Below, in pieces: positions 49,626-61,561 of a stretch of 64,000 bases of DNA. Both the position numbers and the translations under genes were made by a program. The stretch lies in assembly GCA_000711775.1 (NCBI GenBank), contig ARYC01000370.1:25928-89927 (forward strand), in the 5' to 3' direction. The notes under the pieces were generated by a model. That model searched no databases and had not been told where the DNA came from. It saw nothing but the letters and a program-made list of their open reading frames with translations. How positions within the stretch are numbered: position 1 is the stretch's first letter; the number at the start of each line of letters is the position of its first letter. Source of the stretch: Oxytricha trifallax (taxonomy: Eukaryota > Ciliophora > Spirotrichea > Sporadotrichida > Oxytrichidae).

Positions 49626-50630
49626 TTAAGCGAGTATAATCGAAATGAGGAGATCGTTATAATGAAATCAAAAATTCAATGAATTAAGATTATGATCATT
49701 TCAACAGTATACTAATGTTTTTCCAACTGTAGAGATTATGAATTAAGATTAATGATTTTAATTAGCAACTTTAAATTATTAATCAAACATGGAGAATTAT
49801 ATTTCTTTATTTTTTTCACTTTTCCTGATTAGTTTGTATTTTAGCGCAGTCTCTGCGATGTATCTGTAGTAATCACCAACTTTTCTTAAAAATATTTCTT
49901 AGATATCTTCATCATATCTTCAGGGTATCTTCAGTGTATCTTCCTCAAAAAAATAAAAAGTCAAAAATATTAAAATAGCAATAAATACAGCAACAATAAC
50001 AGCAGTAGTAACAATAAAAGCAGTAATTTAACTAAAATCATTAAAAAATAGAGTCTTGGGATTTTTCCCAAAAAAATCCAAATTTTCTTAAATTGTAGTT
50101 TAAAGACCTAAAGATGAAGATGATATTTATGATTAAGATGATGAATTTGAAAAAAATCAATTATTTTTAATATTTTGAAATTCCTTGAGAATTTCAACCA
50201 GACTCTATTTTTTAATGATTTTAGCTTAATTACTGCTGTTATTGTTGCTTCTGCTGTTATTCTTATTGCATTTATTACTATTTTTAATATTTTTGACTTT
50301 ATATTTTTTTGAGGAATATACACTGAAGATACCCTGAAGATATGATGAAGATATCTAAGAAAAATTTTTAAGAAAAGTTGGTGATTACTACAGATACATC
50401 GCAGAGACTGCTCTAAAATACAAACTAATCAGGAAAAGTGAAAAAAATAAAGAAATATAATCATCCATGTTTGATTAATAATTTAAAGTTGCTAATTAAA
50501 ATCATTAATCTTAATTCATAATCTCTACAGTTGGAAAAACATTAGTATACTTTGAAATGATCATAATCTTAATTCATTGAATTTTTGATTTCATTATAAC
50601 GATCTCCTCATTTCGATTATACTCGCTTAA
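49626..50630. mobile_element. 1005-bp foldback element in TBE-1, TA duplication
   Basis: TTAAGCGAGTATAATCGAAA..CTCGCTTAA arms, inverted over nearly the full length, flanked by TA (49624-49625, 50631-50632). Same family as 1979-2946. TBE-4 at about 63870 shows the same TBE spacer without the insert. The minus-strand 71-codon frame at 50108-50323 is a repetitive Ile/Lys-rich frame within the arm, not a gene. Confidence 0.88.
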
Positions 50631-53600
50631 TATTATTGTTGCGGTGCAAAACTCCTATTCAGAGTAACTATAACTTGAGAGTTATAAGAGCTTTACACTA
50701 GCAGCATCAGCAAATTTGGAAGATCCCTCGGAATAAGAATGAGGTAGTGTTCGTAGTGTTAAGATCTGAAATTGTAATATATAAAGTTGGATTGCTTGCA
50801 TATATTAGTCCACCGTAGTTTGTTTTAGAATTATTGATGTATGTTAAATTTTCTCTAATTACTATATTTGAAATGATTTTATCTAATTGAAACTCGAGTA
50901 TTTTATTCCACCTCCAATTTTTGCGTAATTGTCTGTTTGATTAGTGTTTGTTTAATTTATATTCTGATCATTTTCTAAACTCATGATACCACCTTCTTCA
51001 GCTTGATTTCTGTTAAATATAGTCGCATTTATGAGCATAAAAGATCTAGAGCAGGAAATTATTCCTACAGTACAAACATTTTATCTTTCTAGAGTTAAAA
51101 TCAGAATAGGTTGTGTCATTCAATTGCATAACTCCTCCCTTGCTAGAGATCTAACAATTTTGAAACACACATCTTCTTATTTCTTCTCCTTATTACAGCT
51201 TATTTGCGAATATTGGAGCCTCAACAGTTTTCTTTAATTATTGATTCTTGAGCAACACAACAACATCGATTATGAATGTGAGCTAGTGTCGTATCAAACT
51301 ATCAAAGATCCTTAATCAAGCAGTTTAAACTTCTGAATAGATGAAGGCGCCTTTCTAATTAAATGAAAAGTTTCAGAGCACGCTTGAGTATTTTTCCCAT
51401 TAACATCAAGATTTAGACCACCTAATAGATTTAAAAACCCCTTCATTATTTTTTTGAAACAATTCCATCTACTGATGAGTTCACATTTTCAATTAATTTG
51501 TTTGAAATATTTAAATTCTTTAATTTTTTGTTTTCAAGTAAGATACAGATCCTTGACCCAAAGTTGAAATATTTCTTATTGTTATCCCATTCACAATATA
51601 TTCAACCGATCTAGTTCTAGTTCTTTCATTCAAATCTTGAGCAAATAACAGACCTCCTCAATTCGTAGTGTTGATAGTATCGATAAAAGAATCAAGAATA
51701 GCAATTCTTGAAACATTTGATAATGACTTATAATTGTACTGTTATTAGTAGATACATTTTTAAATGACCCAATGCTTATAATGAATTCATCTAAATTTTA
51801 AAGTTGATAAATTCCTGATTTTAATGAATAAATTTATTGATAAGATGAATTGTAATCAATGAACTTGTTTACATTACTGATTAAGAAAACATATTAATTC
51901 ATCATAAAAATACAATTCTTTAATGAGAGAAAGCTTGCATTTACAGATTTAGTAGAGTTAACAAATGAGTTTGCTTTTAAAGTTAACTAATTAAAGTTTA
52001 ATTTGTGGTGGATCTCTTAGTCTAAGTGTCTTGATAGTTAACAGTCAATTTTTAATATCTATTCCAGTTACTGCATTTGATGATAACACACTCCCTTATT
52101 CTAGTTTTGAGTAGCATTTTGTGAATGTACAGTTAACAATCTTTAGCTTAGACAATGATTTAGAATATGTAACTCCGCCACTTATCAAGCTTGAGGAATT
52201 TTGAAATTATGAGTTTTCTATTGAAATTTCTTGATTCAAATAATTTGCAAATAAAAATCTACCTTGTTGAAAGGAATAAGTTGAGTTCGCAGTGATGTTA
52301 AAAAATAAATTTCTCAAGATGATTAAATACTGTGTGTGTTAACTATAGATATACATCCTCCATTCGTTGCAGTTTGATTAATTAATGCCAAATTCTATAA
52401 ACTTGAGAATCTTCTTAAACTATTCATATAAATTTACCACTATCATAAATTTCAGATTTATTTACAAATTAAGATTCTCTTTCGTGCAATTAGCATTAAA
52501 AACTCTATATTTCAGAACCATAATTACTCTGGATATTCTAGTAGAGTGAAAAACTATAATTGAGTGTTGCGTTTTATATCTTGAATACTGTCCCAATTAA
52601 TTGGTCGACATGGAATTACTATGATTGAACAATTTAGCTATTGCTGCTAATACTTATAAATGTAGAATCTAAACTAGTCATTGAAGGTTATAAATCTTTT
52701 TTTGCGAAAGAAACATTCTTAAAATCATAGAATGCCTTTTTAGATGCAGACTCTTGGAAAATTACTAAATTAGTCAGTGGTCACTACTTTACTATTTAAA
52801 ATAGTTACATTTGAATTTTCCATCTTAAATTTTATGGCATTTTCTATTTTTATCCAAGCAGATCCTTAATTTTAATTGGACTATTGATGAGGAATATATT
52901 TTTCTCAGTTAACAAAATGTTCATTTTATTATCGTTAATTACCAGAAATTCATTTTCAATTAATTTTAGTTAGAATCCATACTGAAAATTTGATTACTTA
53001 TCTTCAGCTATCTCGTAATATTCTCTGACTATTAAAATGAGTTATTTTAATATAAGTAGATAAAGCCTCCTCTAAGATTTTAAATTTGTTATGTTTATAT
53101 TAGATAGTGACACACTTTAAGTATCTCTAAGATAAATTGCACCTCCTTATTTAGCTGTGTTATGTAAAACGATATATTTGATATTATTTAACTATTTTAT
53201 GCATAAATTACACCTCCATAAACTGAGGCAGTATTAATATACGATGAATTTGAATCCGTGAAGTTACTATTAATTATTGAGTATTTATTGCTTGTCAAAT
53301 TTTATCTTAATATTCCACAATTACTTTATTTATTTAAAGTGAAAGTATTTATTTTTAATTTTCTAGAGTAATTAATCCTTTCTGTATTAAATTTAAATTG
53401 CTTGATCCATTTAGCTACAAATTTTAATTCGTTTCGAAATACTTGGGGCTATTACATGAAATTGTGTCATTTTTAAGATTTATTAAATTGCTATTTTTAT
53501 AAGTAGTTTTAATTAAATTTAGCCAATAAGCCATACTGTTTTCTTGGGCTAAGTCTGTGAGTGAATTATAAAAATTTAAATTTTGCAAATCTCTCTACAT

Positions 53601-54308
53601 TTATTAAGTGCCTAGACTATAAATCAGATGTTAGGTTATTTATTCTTATTTTATTGAGATAAATCTAAATATTGATTGCTAATCTTAATAAATCCACTAT
53701 CTTAACCAAATGTCATTTTGTTTTAGATTTAATTGATCTATTTCTATTGATATGATTATTATTGTTGGAAATATTAAGTATTGGTTAATTAACTCCAAAA
53801 ATATTCTCAAATATAGAACCAGACATTTTAATAATATTCTAAAGTGTATTTTGATTCTATGGATTACTCATGACAAAGATTAAGCTACATCATATTTGAA
53901 TCTTATAAAAAGTGAAGTTTATCATTGAAATTTATTAGGAAGTGTTCTTGGTTTTAATTAGTCTCATACTTTGATAGTCGAATAGGAAATTCTTAAATAA
54001 AACTTTCTATCATTCAAAATTATGAATAAATGATACTTTTTCCTCCAATTAAAGAGTTTAATTGAAAGATCGATCTATAAAAGGGTCCCTGAAGAACTCT
54101 ATGAATTAGTCAGCTAATCTTCCCTGACATCTTTTAGTCTTATATAAAATTATTTCAAATCTTTATTACAAATTTAATTCAAGTCTATAAGAAGAGTCTA
54201 CAGTTACATTGAAATCAGTAAGTTAATCAAAACCCCAAAACCCCTTAATGAGGTTTATAAGTGCTTTGATTTGTAGGGAATTTGTTAGGGGTTGGGGTTA
54301 TTAATTAA

Positions 54309-55371
54309 ATGCGAGACTAAAATAACAAGCTTTTGGGGTCTATTTATGATGAAGAGTATATAGATTTAGTGTTTAAACTGCGTTATGGATGTGATATATA
54401 CAGTGAATAACTCAAACCAGTACTGAACTATAAGTCTATTGCACTGCTCTTAAAGCGTAGTCCCTCAACTGTTCGTTCTCACTGCTTGAAAGCTGTATAA
54501 TTAAAGCAATAATAGCTGAATTCTTAGCCTAAGAGGAAGTCTAAGTTTCTATAGAAGCATATTGACTATCTTATTAATGAAAAAACTTTGAAGTATTGGG
54601 CTCACTTCTCTCTCGACTAACGAGCTATTATGTTTCATCGCCAGTTCCCTGAGTTGAAGATCTCTGCATAGTCTGTTGCAAACATTTATAAACGAAACGG
54701 TATCTCTTACAAAGGTGTAAATCGTATCAAGAGAGTAATTGATTTCACTCTGCCATTTTACAACAACAACTTAAATTATATTTATAATTAAATGCAGAGA
54801 GCCTAATAGAATAATATTAAGTTTATTCATGCTGACGAGGCTGTGTTTACATTCAACACTTTCATCTAGAAGTCTTGGTATAAGAGGCATAGCAACATAG
54901 AAGTATATGACTAAAAAGTCAAAGTATAAACAATGGCTATTCTTGGAAGAATTAGCGAGGATAATGGTTTAGAAACTTATCTTATTCATCCTCGCTCTAT
55001 TAAGACAGAGTAGTATATAAATTCTTAGAACAGCTGAGAGAGAAGTACCCTCAATAAGAGATTATACTATTCGTTGATAATCTTTCTGTTCATAAGACCA
55101 AAGAAACAAGGAAGAGTTATGAACAACTTAGAATAACGCCAGTAATCAACGTACCTTACAGTCCATAGTTTAATGGAATGAGTTCTACTGGGGAATATTA
55201 AAAGGTCATTACAAGAAACTGCTGCTATATCACTTGATGCATGACCTACCTATAGATACAGTAGACTTTATTAAAAGATCAGCGAAGAGAGTAGATAATT
55301 TGTTGGCTTAAAAGTGTGCTAAAGAAGGGAGAGCGAATGTATATAAATAAGTTTTTTAGTTAAGTTAATGA
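54309..55371 (+). pseudogene. TBE-3 DDE transposase, two frame shifts
   Basis: Start ATG 54309 (MRDQNNKLLGSIYDEEYIDL), TAA/TAG as Gln, end TGA 55369-55371. The N-terminal DNA-binding half (KRSPSTVRSHCLKA) is followed by the catalytic core: Asp in FIHADEAVF (about 54835), Asp in ILFVDNLSVH (about 55075) and Glu in the GIEFYWGILKG-type region (about 55165), a DDE arrangement of IS630/Tc1 type. Frame shifts occur at about 55015 (TATATAAATTC) and 55170 (AATGAGTTC where AATAGAGTTC is expected). About 350 codons, the length of the 42-kDa TBE protein. Confidence 0.88.
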
Positions 55372-55380
55372 ATATATAAG

Positions 55381-56158
55381 TCACATTTAAAATTCTTTAG
55401 AGGGAGCTGGCTTCTCTTTCTTTTCTTCTATTTCTTACTTCCCTCCACCTAAGTTTCTTCTCTTACTGCCAGCTCCAGCATCTATGTTCATTGACTCTGG
55501 TGGCTGAATATTTGAATAAAGTCTCTTGCTGACTTCATACTTTGTCTGCGACTTTCGCTCTCTGTGAAGCTTGCTCTATTCCTTCATCAAGAAGATGCCA
55601 GTACCAGATTTTTCTAAAGAGTTAAGCTATAAATCTTATTTGAAATATAAGGGTGCTTCTGCAGCTCTGATAGCCGGCTCTCACTTATCTTGATCCCTTG
55701 TTTGTCCTTATCTTCTGAAGAGATGCTGTACCTTTTCTTATGAGATTCTTGAATAATTTCTTTCAAGTAATCACCTTTAATTGTTGCAAGTATGCCAAAG
55801 AAATAGTTTCTTTCAGGCAGTTTATTTGACAACTGCTCCTTAGTAGGCAGGTACAGTGAAACCTCTGGGTCATTCATAGCATCATCATATAAGTTAGTCT
55901 CTGATATTTCTGGATAGTTTGGGATCTCTGCAAACTTTACATCTTAAGTTTTCAATGCTTTCTTCTCTTCGCAGATTATTGCCCTTAGAAATGAAATTTT
56001 GGTACCTTCCTTCGTTGGCAAGAACAAACCAACAACATAATCAAGATGAGTTACTATGAGTTCATTACCTTGCTGCACCAGGTAGCGGTGCAAATCCTCC
56101 TGCTTCTAAATCTTTGAATCAATTCTTGTGCTTGCACTCTTTTCATTGCATCATTCAT
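55381..56158 (-). pseudogene. TBE-3 22-kDa gene, original start lost
   Basis: The minus-strand frame ends at TGA 55381-55383. The codon matching the TBE-2 start is TTA instead of ATG; the next ATG is 56156-56158 (MNDAMKRV). The 26-nt intron sits at 55614-55639 but its first base is A (ATAAGA.. for GTAAGA..), so splicing may fail. The rest is very like TBE-2 (PEVSLYLPTKEQLSNKLPER). Confidence 0.75.
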
Positions 56159-56732
56159 TGACTCTAACTTGCTTACAGATCTAAGAAATAATATTCAAGT
56201 TTAAGTTTATTGATTTCAATTATATACCTCTGTAAAACTTACTATTAAATATGGGCATCTTATAGGAGGTCAACCTCTAAGAAGGATATGAAGAATGTTT
56301 TGAGAAGTGGTTTCAAACTTGAGAGATTGATATCAATTTCTAATGTTATAGTTCCATATCTTTAAATTTAAATTGGTACGTACTTAATTAGGAGCAGCTC
56401 TTAAAATGCTAGTACTTAATTAGGAGCATTAATTAAAGCTAGTACTTAATTAGGAGCACCCTAATTTTAATCATAAAATCACAAAATACCTCCTAAAGCA
56501 GTACGTACTTAATTAGGTGCACCTCCTAAATCGGTACGTACTATAATCAACTTATTATTGAAAGTAAAAATGGTTACTTCCTCACCCATATTTAGAGCTG
56601 GATCTTCTCTTAACACTCATATTTCTTCTCTAGTACTCCAAGAACCTCCCTTGAAACTTGTAGACTTGCAAAGCTCTCATATTAGCTCTCAGTTATAGAG
56701 GCAGTTTTATAATTTTAAATTCAAATTTAAAT

Positions 56733-58180
56733 ATGAGCGCTAACATTTTAAGAAAAACAACAGCACTTCCATCAAACTAAATGAGACTTGCCTTTGGCAG
56801 CAATAAAAAGTGTGATAGCTGTGAGATAAACTCACTTAAAGAACAACCAGAGCTATCACTTGAGGTCTCTGTTATTAAAATAGAAATTAATAATAGAAAA
56901 TTAATGGCAAACAAGTGTGTCGGAGACAGAGAGGAGGAGAAAGTTAGAAATGAAGTTTCTATGTAAGCAGATGAAGTTGAAGTATTTTTTTGTGAGAAGT
57001 GTGAAAGAGACTTCACTCATAAATCTAGCTGGTACAGGCATATGAAGGTCAATAAGGAAGCTAAGCCTACTGTTTACTTAAAGCATGACAAAGTTGATGG
57101 AAAGTATGATTGCTTTGAGCGCCATAAGCAGTACTCTCATACAAGAGACTTAAAAAAGCATCTTTTAAAAGCCCACAAGAAAGAGATAGAAGTTGAAGAT
57201 TAAGACACTCAACTGAAGTTGCTCAACAAAAGAAAAGCAAGGAAACCTCTTTAAGCTGCTGAGCTTTAACAAGCAAGCGAATCAGAGTATGTGAGGATTG
57301 CACGCAACCTCTTAGCATCAGAGGTCACTAAAATCATGATTAAAATATAATACAAGAAAATTCCAGTACTAGCATAGATTGATTTAGATACTTCTCTCTA
57401 AAGCTACCTAATTCTAGAGGACTCCTATGACAAGAAAGTTATTAAGGATCATCAGTATGCTTACAAGGTATATCCTTCAACTATCTCCTTAGTGATGATA
57501 AATATTAAATGGAGTTTACTAATGAGTATTAAGTACTCACTCAGGCTAAGTTTAAAGAGTGCAAATACTTAATAAAGCTAGATGCTGTTCTCCTAGCCAA
57601 AGATCATGTGGCTTTCAGACTACCACTCTTTGAAATGACACTCAGAGATTTCATATCTGATCAAAGAAATCATAGATAGCTTGCATTAATAGCAACCTAA
57701 GCTATTCAAGGTATCAAAGAACTTCATAAGTTAGGCTTTGTTCACAGGGATCTCAAGCCTGAGAATATAATGTTGAACTTTTCACCCGTGACAGTAACAA
57801 TTATTGATTTCAACAGAGCATTAAGAGTGGAAGTATCAAGGCTTGGAAGTGTTATGGGAACTCCAGGCTATTATCCAGAAAGAGAAGACTGGAGAGATGG
57901 TGACTTTCAATGGGATGTGTGGGCTATGGCAGCAATAATCATAGAGTGCGATATGCCGCGCAATGAATACTACTCTACAAGGTGCGAGAAGGATGCCAAA
58001 CAAAGAATAAAGCAATTTATTGACAAAACAAGAGTATCTCAATCAATGAAACAAATGGCAGAGTCAATAATAATAAAACCAAACTCAAGATCAGACATAT
58101 CAATAGAGCAGATAGAGTTGTGGTTAAGTAAGATAAACTTCAGACCTCTCCCACATGATCCAAAAGTGCATTTTGAGTGA
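56733..58180 (+). pseudogene. TBE-3 zinc-finger/protein-kinase gene
   Basis: Start ATG 56733 (MSANILRKTTALPSNQMRL), end TGA 58178-58180, about 480 codons. First C2H2 finger FFCEKCERDFTHKSSWYRH; the second has lost a cysteine (YDCFERHKQYSHTRDLKKH). The kinase domain has a possible ATP-site Lys in QYAYKVYPS, catalytic loop FVHRDLKPENIM, IIDFNRA where most kinases have DFG, and GTPGYYPERED for the activation segment. One base missing at about 57475 (ATCCTTCAAC against ATCCCTTCAAC in TBE-2) shifts the frame for the stretch to about 57560. It is the 57-kDa TBE protein; its role in transposition is not established. Confidence 0.82.
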
Positions 58181-58349
58181 TTAAATTAAATACATTTACT
58201 ATAAATTTCACATTAAAACTTATTAATAACCCCAACCCCTAACAAATTCCCTACAAATCAAAGCACTTATAAACCTCATTAAGGGGTTTTGGGGTTTTGA
58301 ATGCCCTATGGTTAAAGTACAACAATTTGAGTAATTTTTATTGAACATT

Positions 58350-60000
58350 AATTTGTTAGGATAACTTGATCTATGTCTAATTGAGAATAAATATCATTAA
58401 TGATGACATGTTTTATATAAATAGAGCATTTAACTTTAAAATTAAATACATCTCTAAGTTTATAGAGCACATAAACAGGAAAATCGTTGCTTTACTATAT
58501 TACTATATTAGCAGATGAAAGTTTATCAGTTTTTAGTTATTAAAATTAATTCATTAATTATGGTAAAATCAAGGCGTGAGGTTTATCAATGTTATTTAAG
58601 ATTATTGTAAAAGAACTATTTATGTACAAATATTCAATTATTCGTATTTGATTAAGACATCTATGATTGCATAAAAAGAGTGATCTATAGAGCTATCTAT
58701 TTAGACTTCTTGATTCTTGTAATGTTGAATTTTCCAAATTTGGTGATACTGCAAGTGTTATAATTAGAACTGTTGACTGATAGACTACTAATCACTAAAA
58801 GGTGGGCTCATTTATTCAGTTTCAAAATTCTTAAATTACTAAATGTCTTATACAAACATAAGTTGAAGAAGATATCCTGAAGAAATCCAGACGATACAGT
58901 GAAGATATCTTTTTTTTTACAGTAGCAACTTCAACAACCAAGAACACTGCGCGAAATGAGATTTGAATTGGAGAAATAATTAAAATAAATATTAATATAC
59001 TCCATTTATATTAATTATAGTTAAGATTATAAGGTATCTTTAATTACGATATTTAATACATAAGGCAGTTTAAAAAATGTAGATATATTTTTATATAAAT
59101 GCTTTCCTAATTAGTCGCTGATATATATATATTTAAATTATTAGTTTTGTATTTTTATTTTTAATTTCCCCCATTTTTAATGTATTTTATCAATATTAAA
59201 AAGTGCATTAATATGTAAAAAACAAAAAGAATACCATAATATAATAACTATCATATATATTTTATATGGCCTCTAATGTCGAATAGGAATAAATCAGAAA
59301 TTAAATTTATTCATAATATTGGATTAAACTAAAATATTAAAATAAAAAATAAAATTTATATTTTTTTATTTATATTCTGTCTATACAAAATATAAACTTT
59401 AAAATATCATTTGAAAAAAAAATTAGTTAGGTTATTAAGATAAATATAAATAATTAAAAAGGAAATTAAAAAAATATAAAGAATTATTGATAAATATATA
59501 GAAAGTCAATTATAAGATAAATGTAATAAAAAATTAATAATTGCATTGCCTATATTATAAAATTAATTTAAGATTTGAAAAATAATTAGCATATTTTGAT
59601 GTCAATTAAATTTAAATTATAAATAAATAACTTATATCTCTCAATGCTTTCACAAGATTGTAAAAATAAGATTTAATTTTAATTCTTTATCAAGTATTTA
59701 TTTAATTTATTCAGGTATCGTTCATTTTTTAATAGTCATTTATAAGCTTATCAAAGTTTATTCATTCCTTATTGAGATTTAATATTTATTTTCTATTTCT
59801 CGGTAAAACACATTGGACTTTTCTATAAATAATTTTTAAAACTTTATTTTCAATAATTGTTTGCTTTTTACTAAATCTTTCTCGTCCTTACTTTTATTTT
59901 TTAAGTAGAAAATAGTTATTAAAAACTCATAATAGATTCATAATTTATAATAGGAAATAGATAAATTTTAATTAATTATTTATTGTTAAAATGAAAACCT
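58350..60000. other. AT-rich stretch, no gene seen
   Basis: Upstream of the beta-helix gene. A phrase at 58868-58910 (GAAGATATCCTGAAGAAATC) recalls the inner repeats of the foldback family, but no element can be outlined. Otherwise A/T-rich. Confidence 0.4.
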
Positions 60001-60006
60001 TTTAAG

Positions 60007-60250
60007 ATGAAGACGGAACCATGTTGTATTCACCATAATTTTGTAAGTTACATTTATGATATCTATAATTTTTTTAATACTCTTCTAGCAATACTTTGAG
60101 TCAGTGATTGTGAAAGACAGAGACTTCAGCAAGGAACAGAAAGGCACTGGCTAGGGAATTTTATTCATGCTGATAGAGATGTCTACGAGGGATACTGGAA
60201 AAATAACAAAGCTGTTCGAGAACTTCCATTTTCTATAAATTAAAAAAGTA
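60007..60250 (+). CDS. MORN-repeat gene fragment, two exons
   Basis: Exon 1 is 60007-60042 (MKTEPCCIHHNF). A 46-nt GTAAGT..TTCTAG intron (60043-60088) follows in phase, then exon 2 (QYFESVIVKDRDFSKEQKGT). Around 60155 the coding frame shifts by one base into NFIHADRDVYEGYWKNNKA, a good match to a MORN repeat (G.F.HADGDVYEGEW...KA). MORN repeats link proteins to membranes or the cytoskeleton and are abundant in ciliates. Only one repeat is present, so this is an exon, a macronuclear-destined segment or a remnant. Confidence 0.55.
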
Positions 60251-60359
60251 TTAGTATTGTTATTAATCTTATTGTTAATACCATCTATTTTTCTCATTAT
60301 TTTTCATAATTGATAAATAATAACTGTAGGTAATTAAAATACAAAATGTAAATGCGCCG

Positions 60360-61459
60360 AGTATAAAATGCAAGTATTTAATTCACTACTAAACTTGGAA
60401 TCTTCTTTGTCCTCTACTGTTGTCTCCTCATCATTATCATTAGATTCTTGTTGTGGATCTTCTCCTCCACATCTCTTTGCTAGTTCTCGGTCTTTATCTT
60501 ATCTTTTGAATCATCGACTTTTGCTCTATTTGTAGGTTTCTACCAGAATTCTTGAGCATCCTAGATGAGTTTTGGTTTAGCGCGTCCTCCATTCATTGGC
60601 TCACTCTATCCTCTCTCCCTTCTTGACTGTGAATTATGGTAGTTTTCTACCTCTGCTTAGTTTTCTTCGACTTCACTGAATAGTCCATTCTCGTTAACTT
60701 GAGTCCCTTCAAGTTCCATTCTGCTGTTGTTCAATATTATATCATCTCAATTGTCGATTTGAGATCTTATGAGAGTCATATTTTCCCTCTTTTTATCATT
60801 TACTACTTGCCAGATGCTTTCGTTTCTCTTTTCAATGATGTACTCCGTGTCCTCAGTATTGATCGTGATTCCTGATTTCCCAATATCCAGTTTCATATGG
60901 CGAACTTCTAAGTTAAATGCCAGGTAGTACCTCTGCATATTAACCCAATCCTTCGCGAATATCTAAAACAGGTTCCCCTTCTAGTTCCAGCGCTAAGTGA
61001 TTTGCAATTAGGATTGACATCACCTCGGAGCCAACAGGGTCTTTAGACTAGTTGACCTCAGGCTTGCTCATTACTTTGTTCACCATGAACTTCTTTCCAA
61101 CCATGACTTTCATGAAAATATTGAACTCGTTCAGGTGCTTTTGAATTACGGCCAGGCTCCCAACTTGCTTTCTGGAGTCAAACATTTCCATGATTTGAGT
61201 GTTCTCAGTGATTTTCAAAATTACCCAGTTCATAGAATTCTTGATTCTACTTTGGCAACTCACTGGGATTAGGATGCTTTTGATATATTCCTAATCTCTC
61301 CAAAATCTACCGTTGTAAAGTTTCCAGTTTGTTGAAGTGATAGATTTCTCCAGTTTTAGAATTCCCTAGTCATTCGTGACTATCGGCTGTAATATCCTGT
61401 GGGTGATCTTCTGTTAGTTGATTTGAGCTTCCTCTACCTGTTTTAGGCAGACCTCCATT
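60360..61459 (-). CDS. Unrecognised protein gene interrupted by TBE-4
   Basis: The minus-strand frame starts at the very edge of TBE-4 (AATGGAGGTC, with ATG at 61457-61459). It continues through CQSRIKNSMNWVILKITENT and MVGKKFMVNKVMSKPEVN, then in an adjacent frame MQRYYLAFNLEVRHMKLDIG and NTEDTEYIIEKRNESIWQ, followed by a charged, acidic C-terminal region (DPQQESNDNDEETTVEDKED). A frame change lies at about 60935. The ATG at the junction may be chance: TBE-4 insertion probably separates an N-terminal part that lies beyond the window. No known domain recognised. Confidence 0.5.
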
Positions 61460-61561
61460 CAAAACCCCAAAACCCCTTAGTGAGGTTTATAAGTGCTTTG
61501 ATTTATAGGGTATAGTTGGGGTCTTATTGGGGTTAGTAGAAAAATTAGGCCAATTTGCAAA

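Larger units (their letters stand above)
40424..50660 (+). mobile_element. TBE-1: telomere-bearing element, nested and right-truncated
   Basis: Left end CAAAAACCCAAAAACCA is a worn C4A4 end, followed by GGTTTATAAGTGCTTTAATT, with AAT before it. The gene order is the canonical one: transposase (+), 22-kDa gene (-), then the spacer before the kinase gene. Three later inserts break it: the SF3-helicase element (41024-43424), TBE-2 (44489-48890) and a foldback element (49626-50630). Similarity to TBE-4 ends near 50660; the kinase gene and right terminal repeat are missing. The worn end and three inserts make it the oldest TBE here. Confidence 0.88.
54228..58299 (+). mobile_element. TBE-3: complete 4072-bp telomere-bearing element
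   Basis: Inverted terminal repeats of about 78 bp starting CAAAACCCCAAAACCCC, with AAT duplicated at both sides (54225-54227, 58300-58302). Gene order is transposase (+), 22-kDa (-), kinase (+), the known TBE organisation. Being uninterrupted, it serves as the reference for the nested copies. Confidence 0.97.
50690..58348 (-). pseudogene. Beta-helix repeat surface-type protein gene, interrupted by TBE-3
   Basis: Minus strand, TAA/TAG as Gln. From ATG 58346-58348 the frame (MFNKNYSNCCTLTIGH) runs into the TBE-3 right end at 58299. It resumes at 54227 in the same frame if one AAT copy is kept (LTDFNVTVDSSYRLELNL). Downstream come repeated units of the type N..F..N.A..GG.IY, for example NTASVYGGVIYAQNSQ (53215), NTAKQGGAIYLRD (53145), INATIFNRNQAEEGGIMSLE (51000) and YAKIGGGIKYSS (50915). 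Such repeats form parallel beta-helices (pectin-lyase fold) in large ciliate surface or secreted proteins. The three repeats at 53217, 53146 and 53070 are in three different frames, so indels or unseen short introns break the gene. Confidence 0.6.

Noticed and set aside
50108..50323. 71-codon Ile/Lys-rich frame
   Set aside because: Lies in one arm of the foldback element, repetitive and not seen in the other family member.
51031..51237. Plus-strand 68-codon frame
   Set aside because: Antisense to a beta-helix repeat stretch that matches its neighbours in pattern.
54228..54244. C4A4 repeats as a chromosome end or de novo telomere
   Set aside because: They occur as exact 17-nt inverted ends of complete elements with target duplications, so they are TBE termini rather than true telomeres.
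57836..58042. Minus-strand frame inside the TBE-3 kinase gene
   Set aside because: Antisense shadow of the kinase domain, which is strongly supported on the plus strand. The same holds for 56777-57016.
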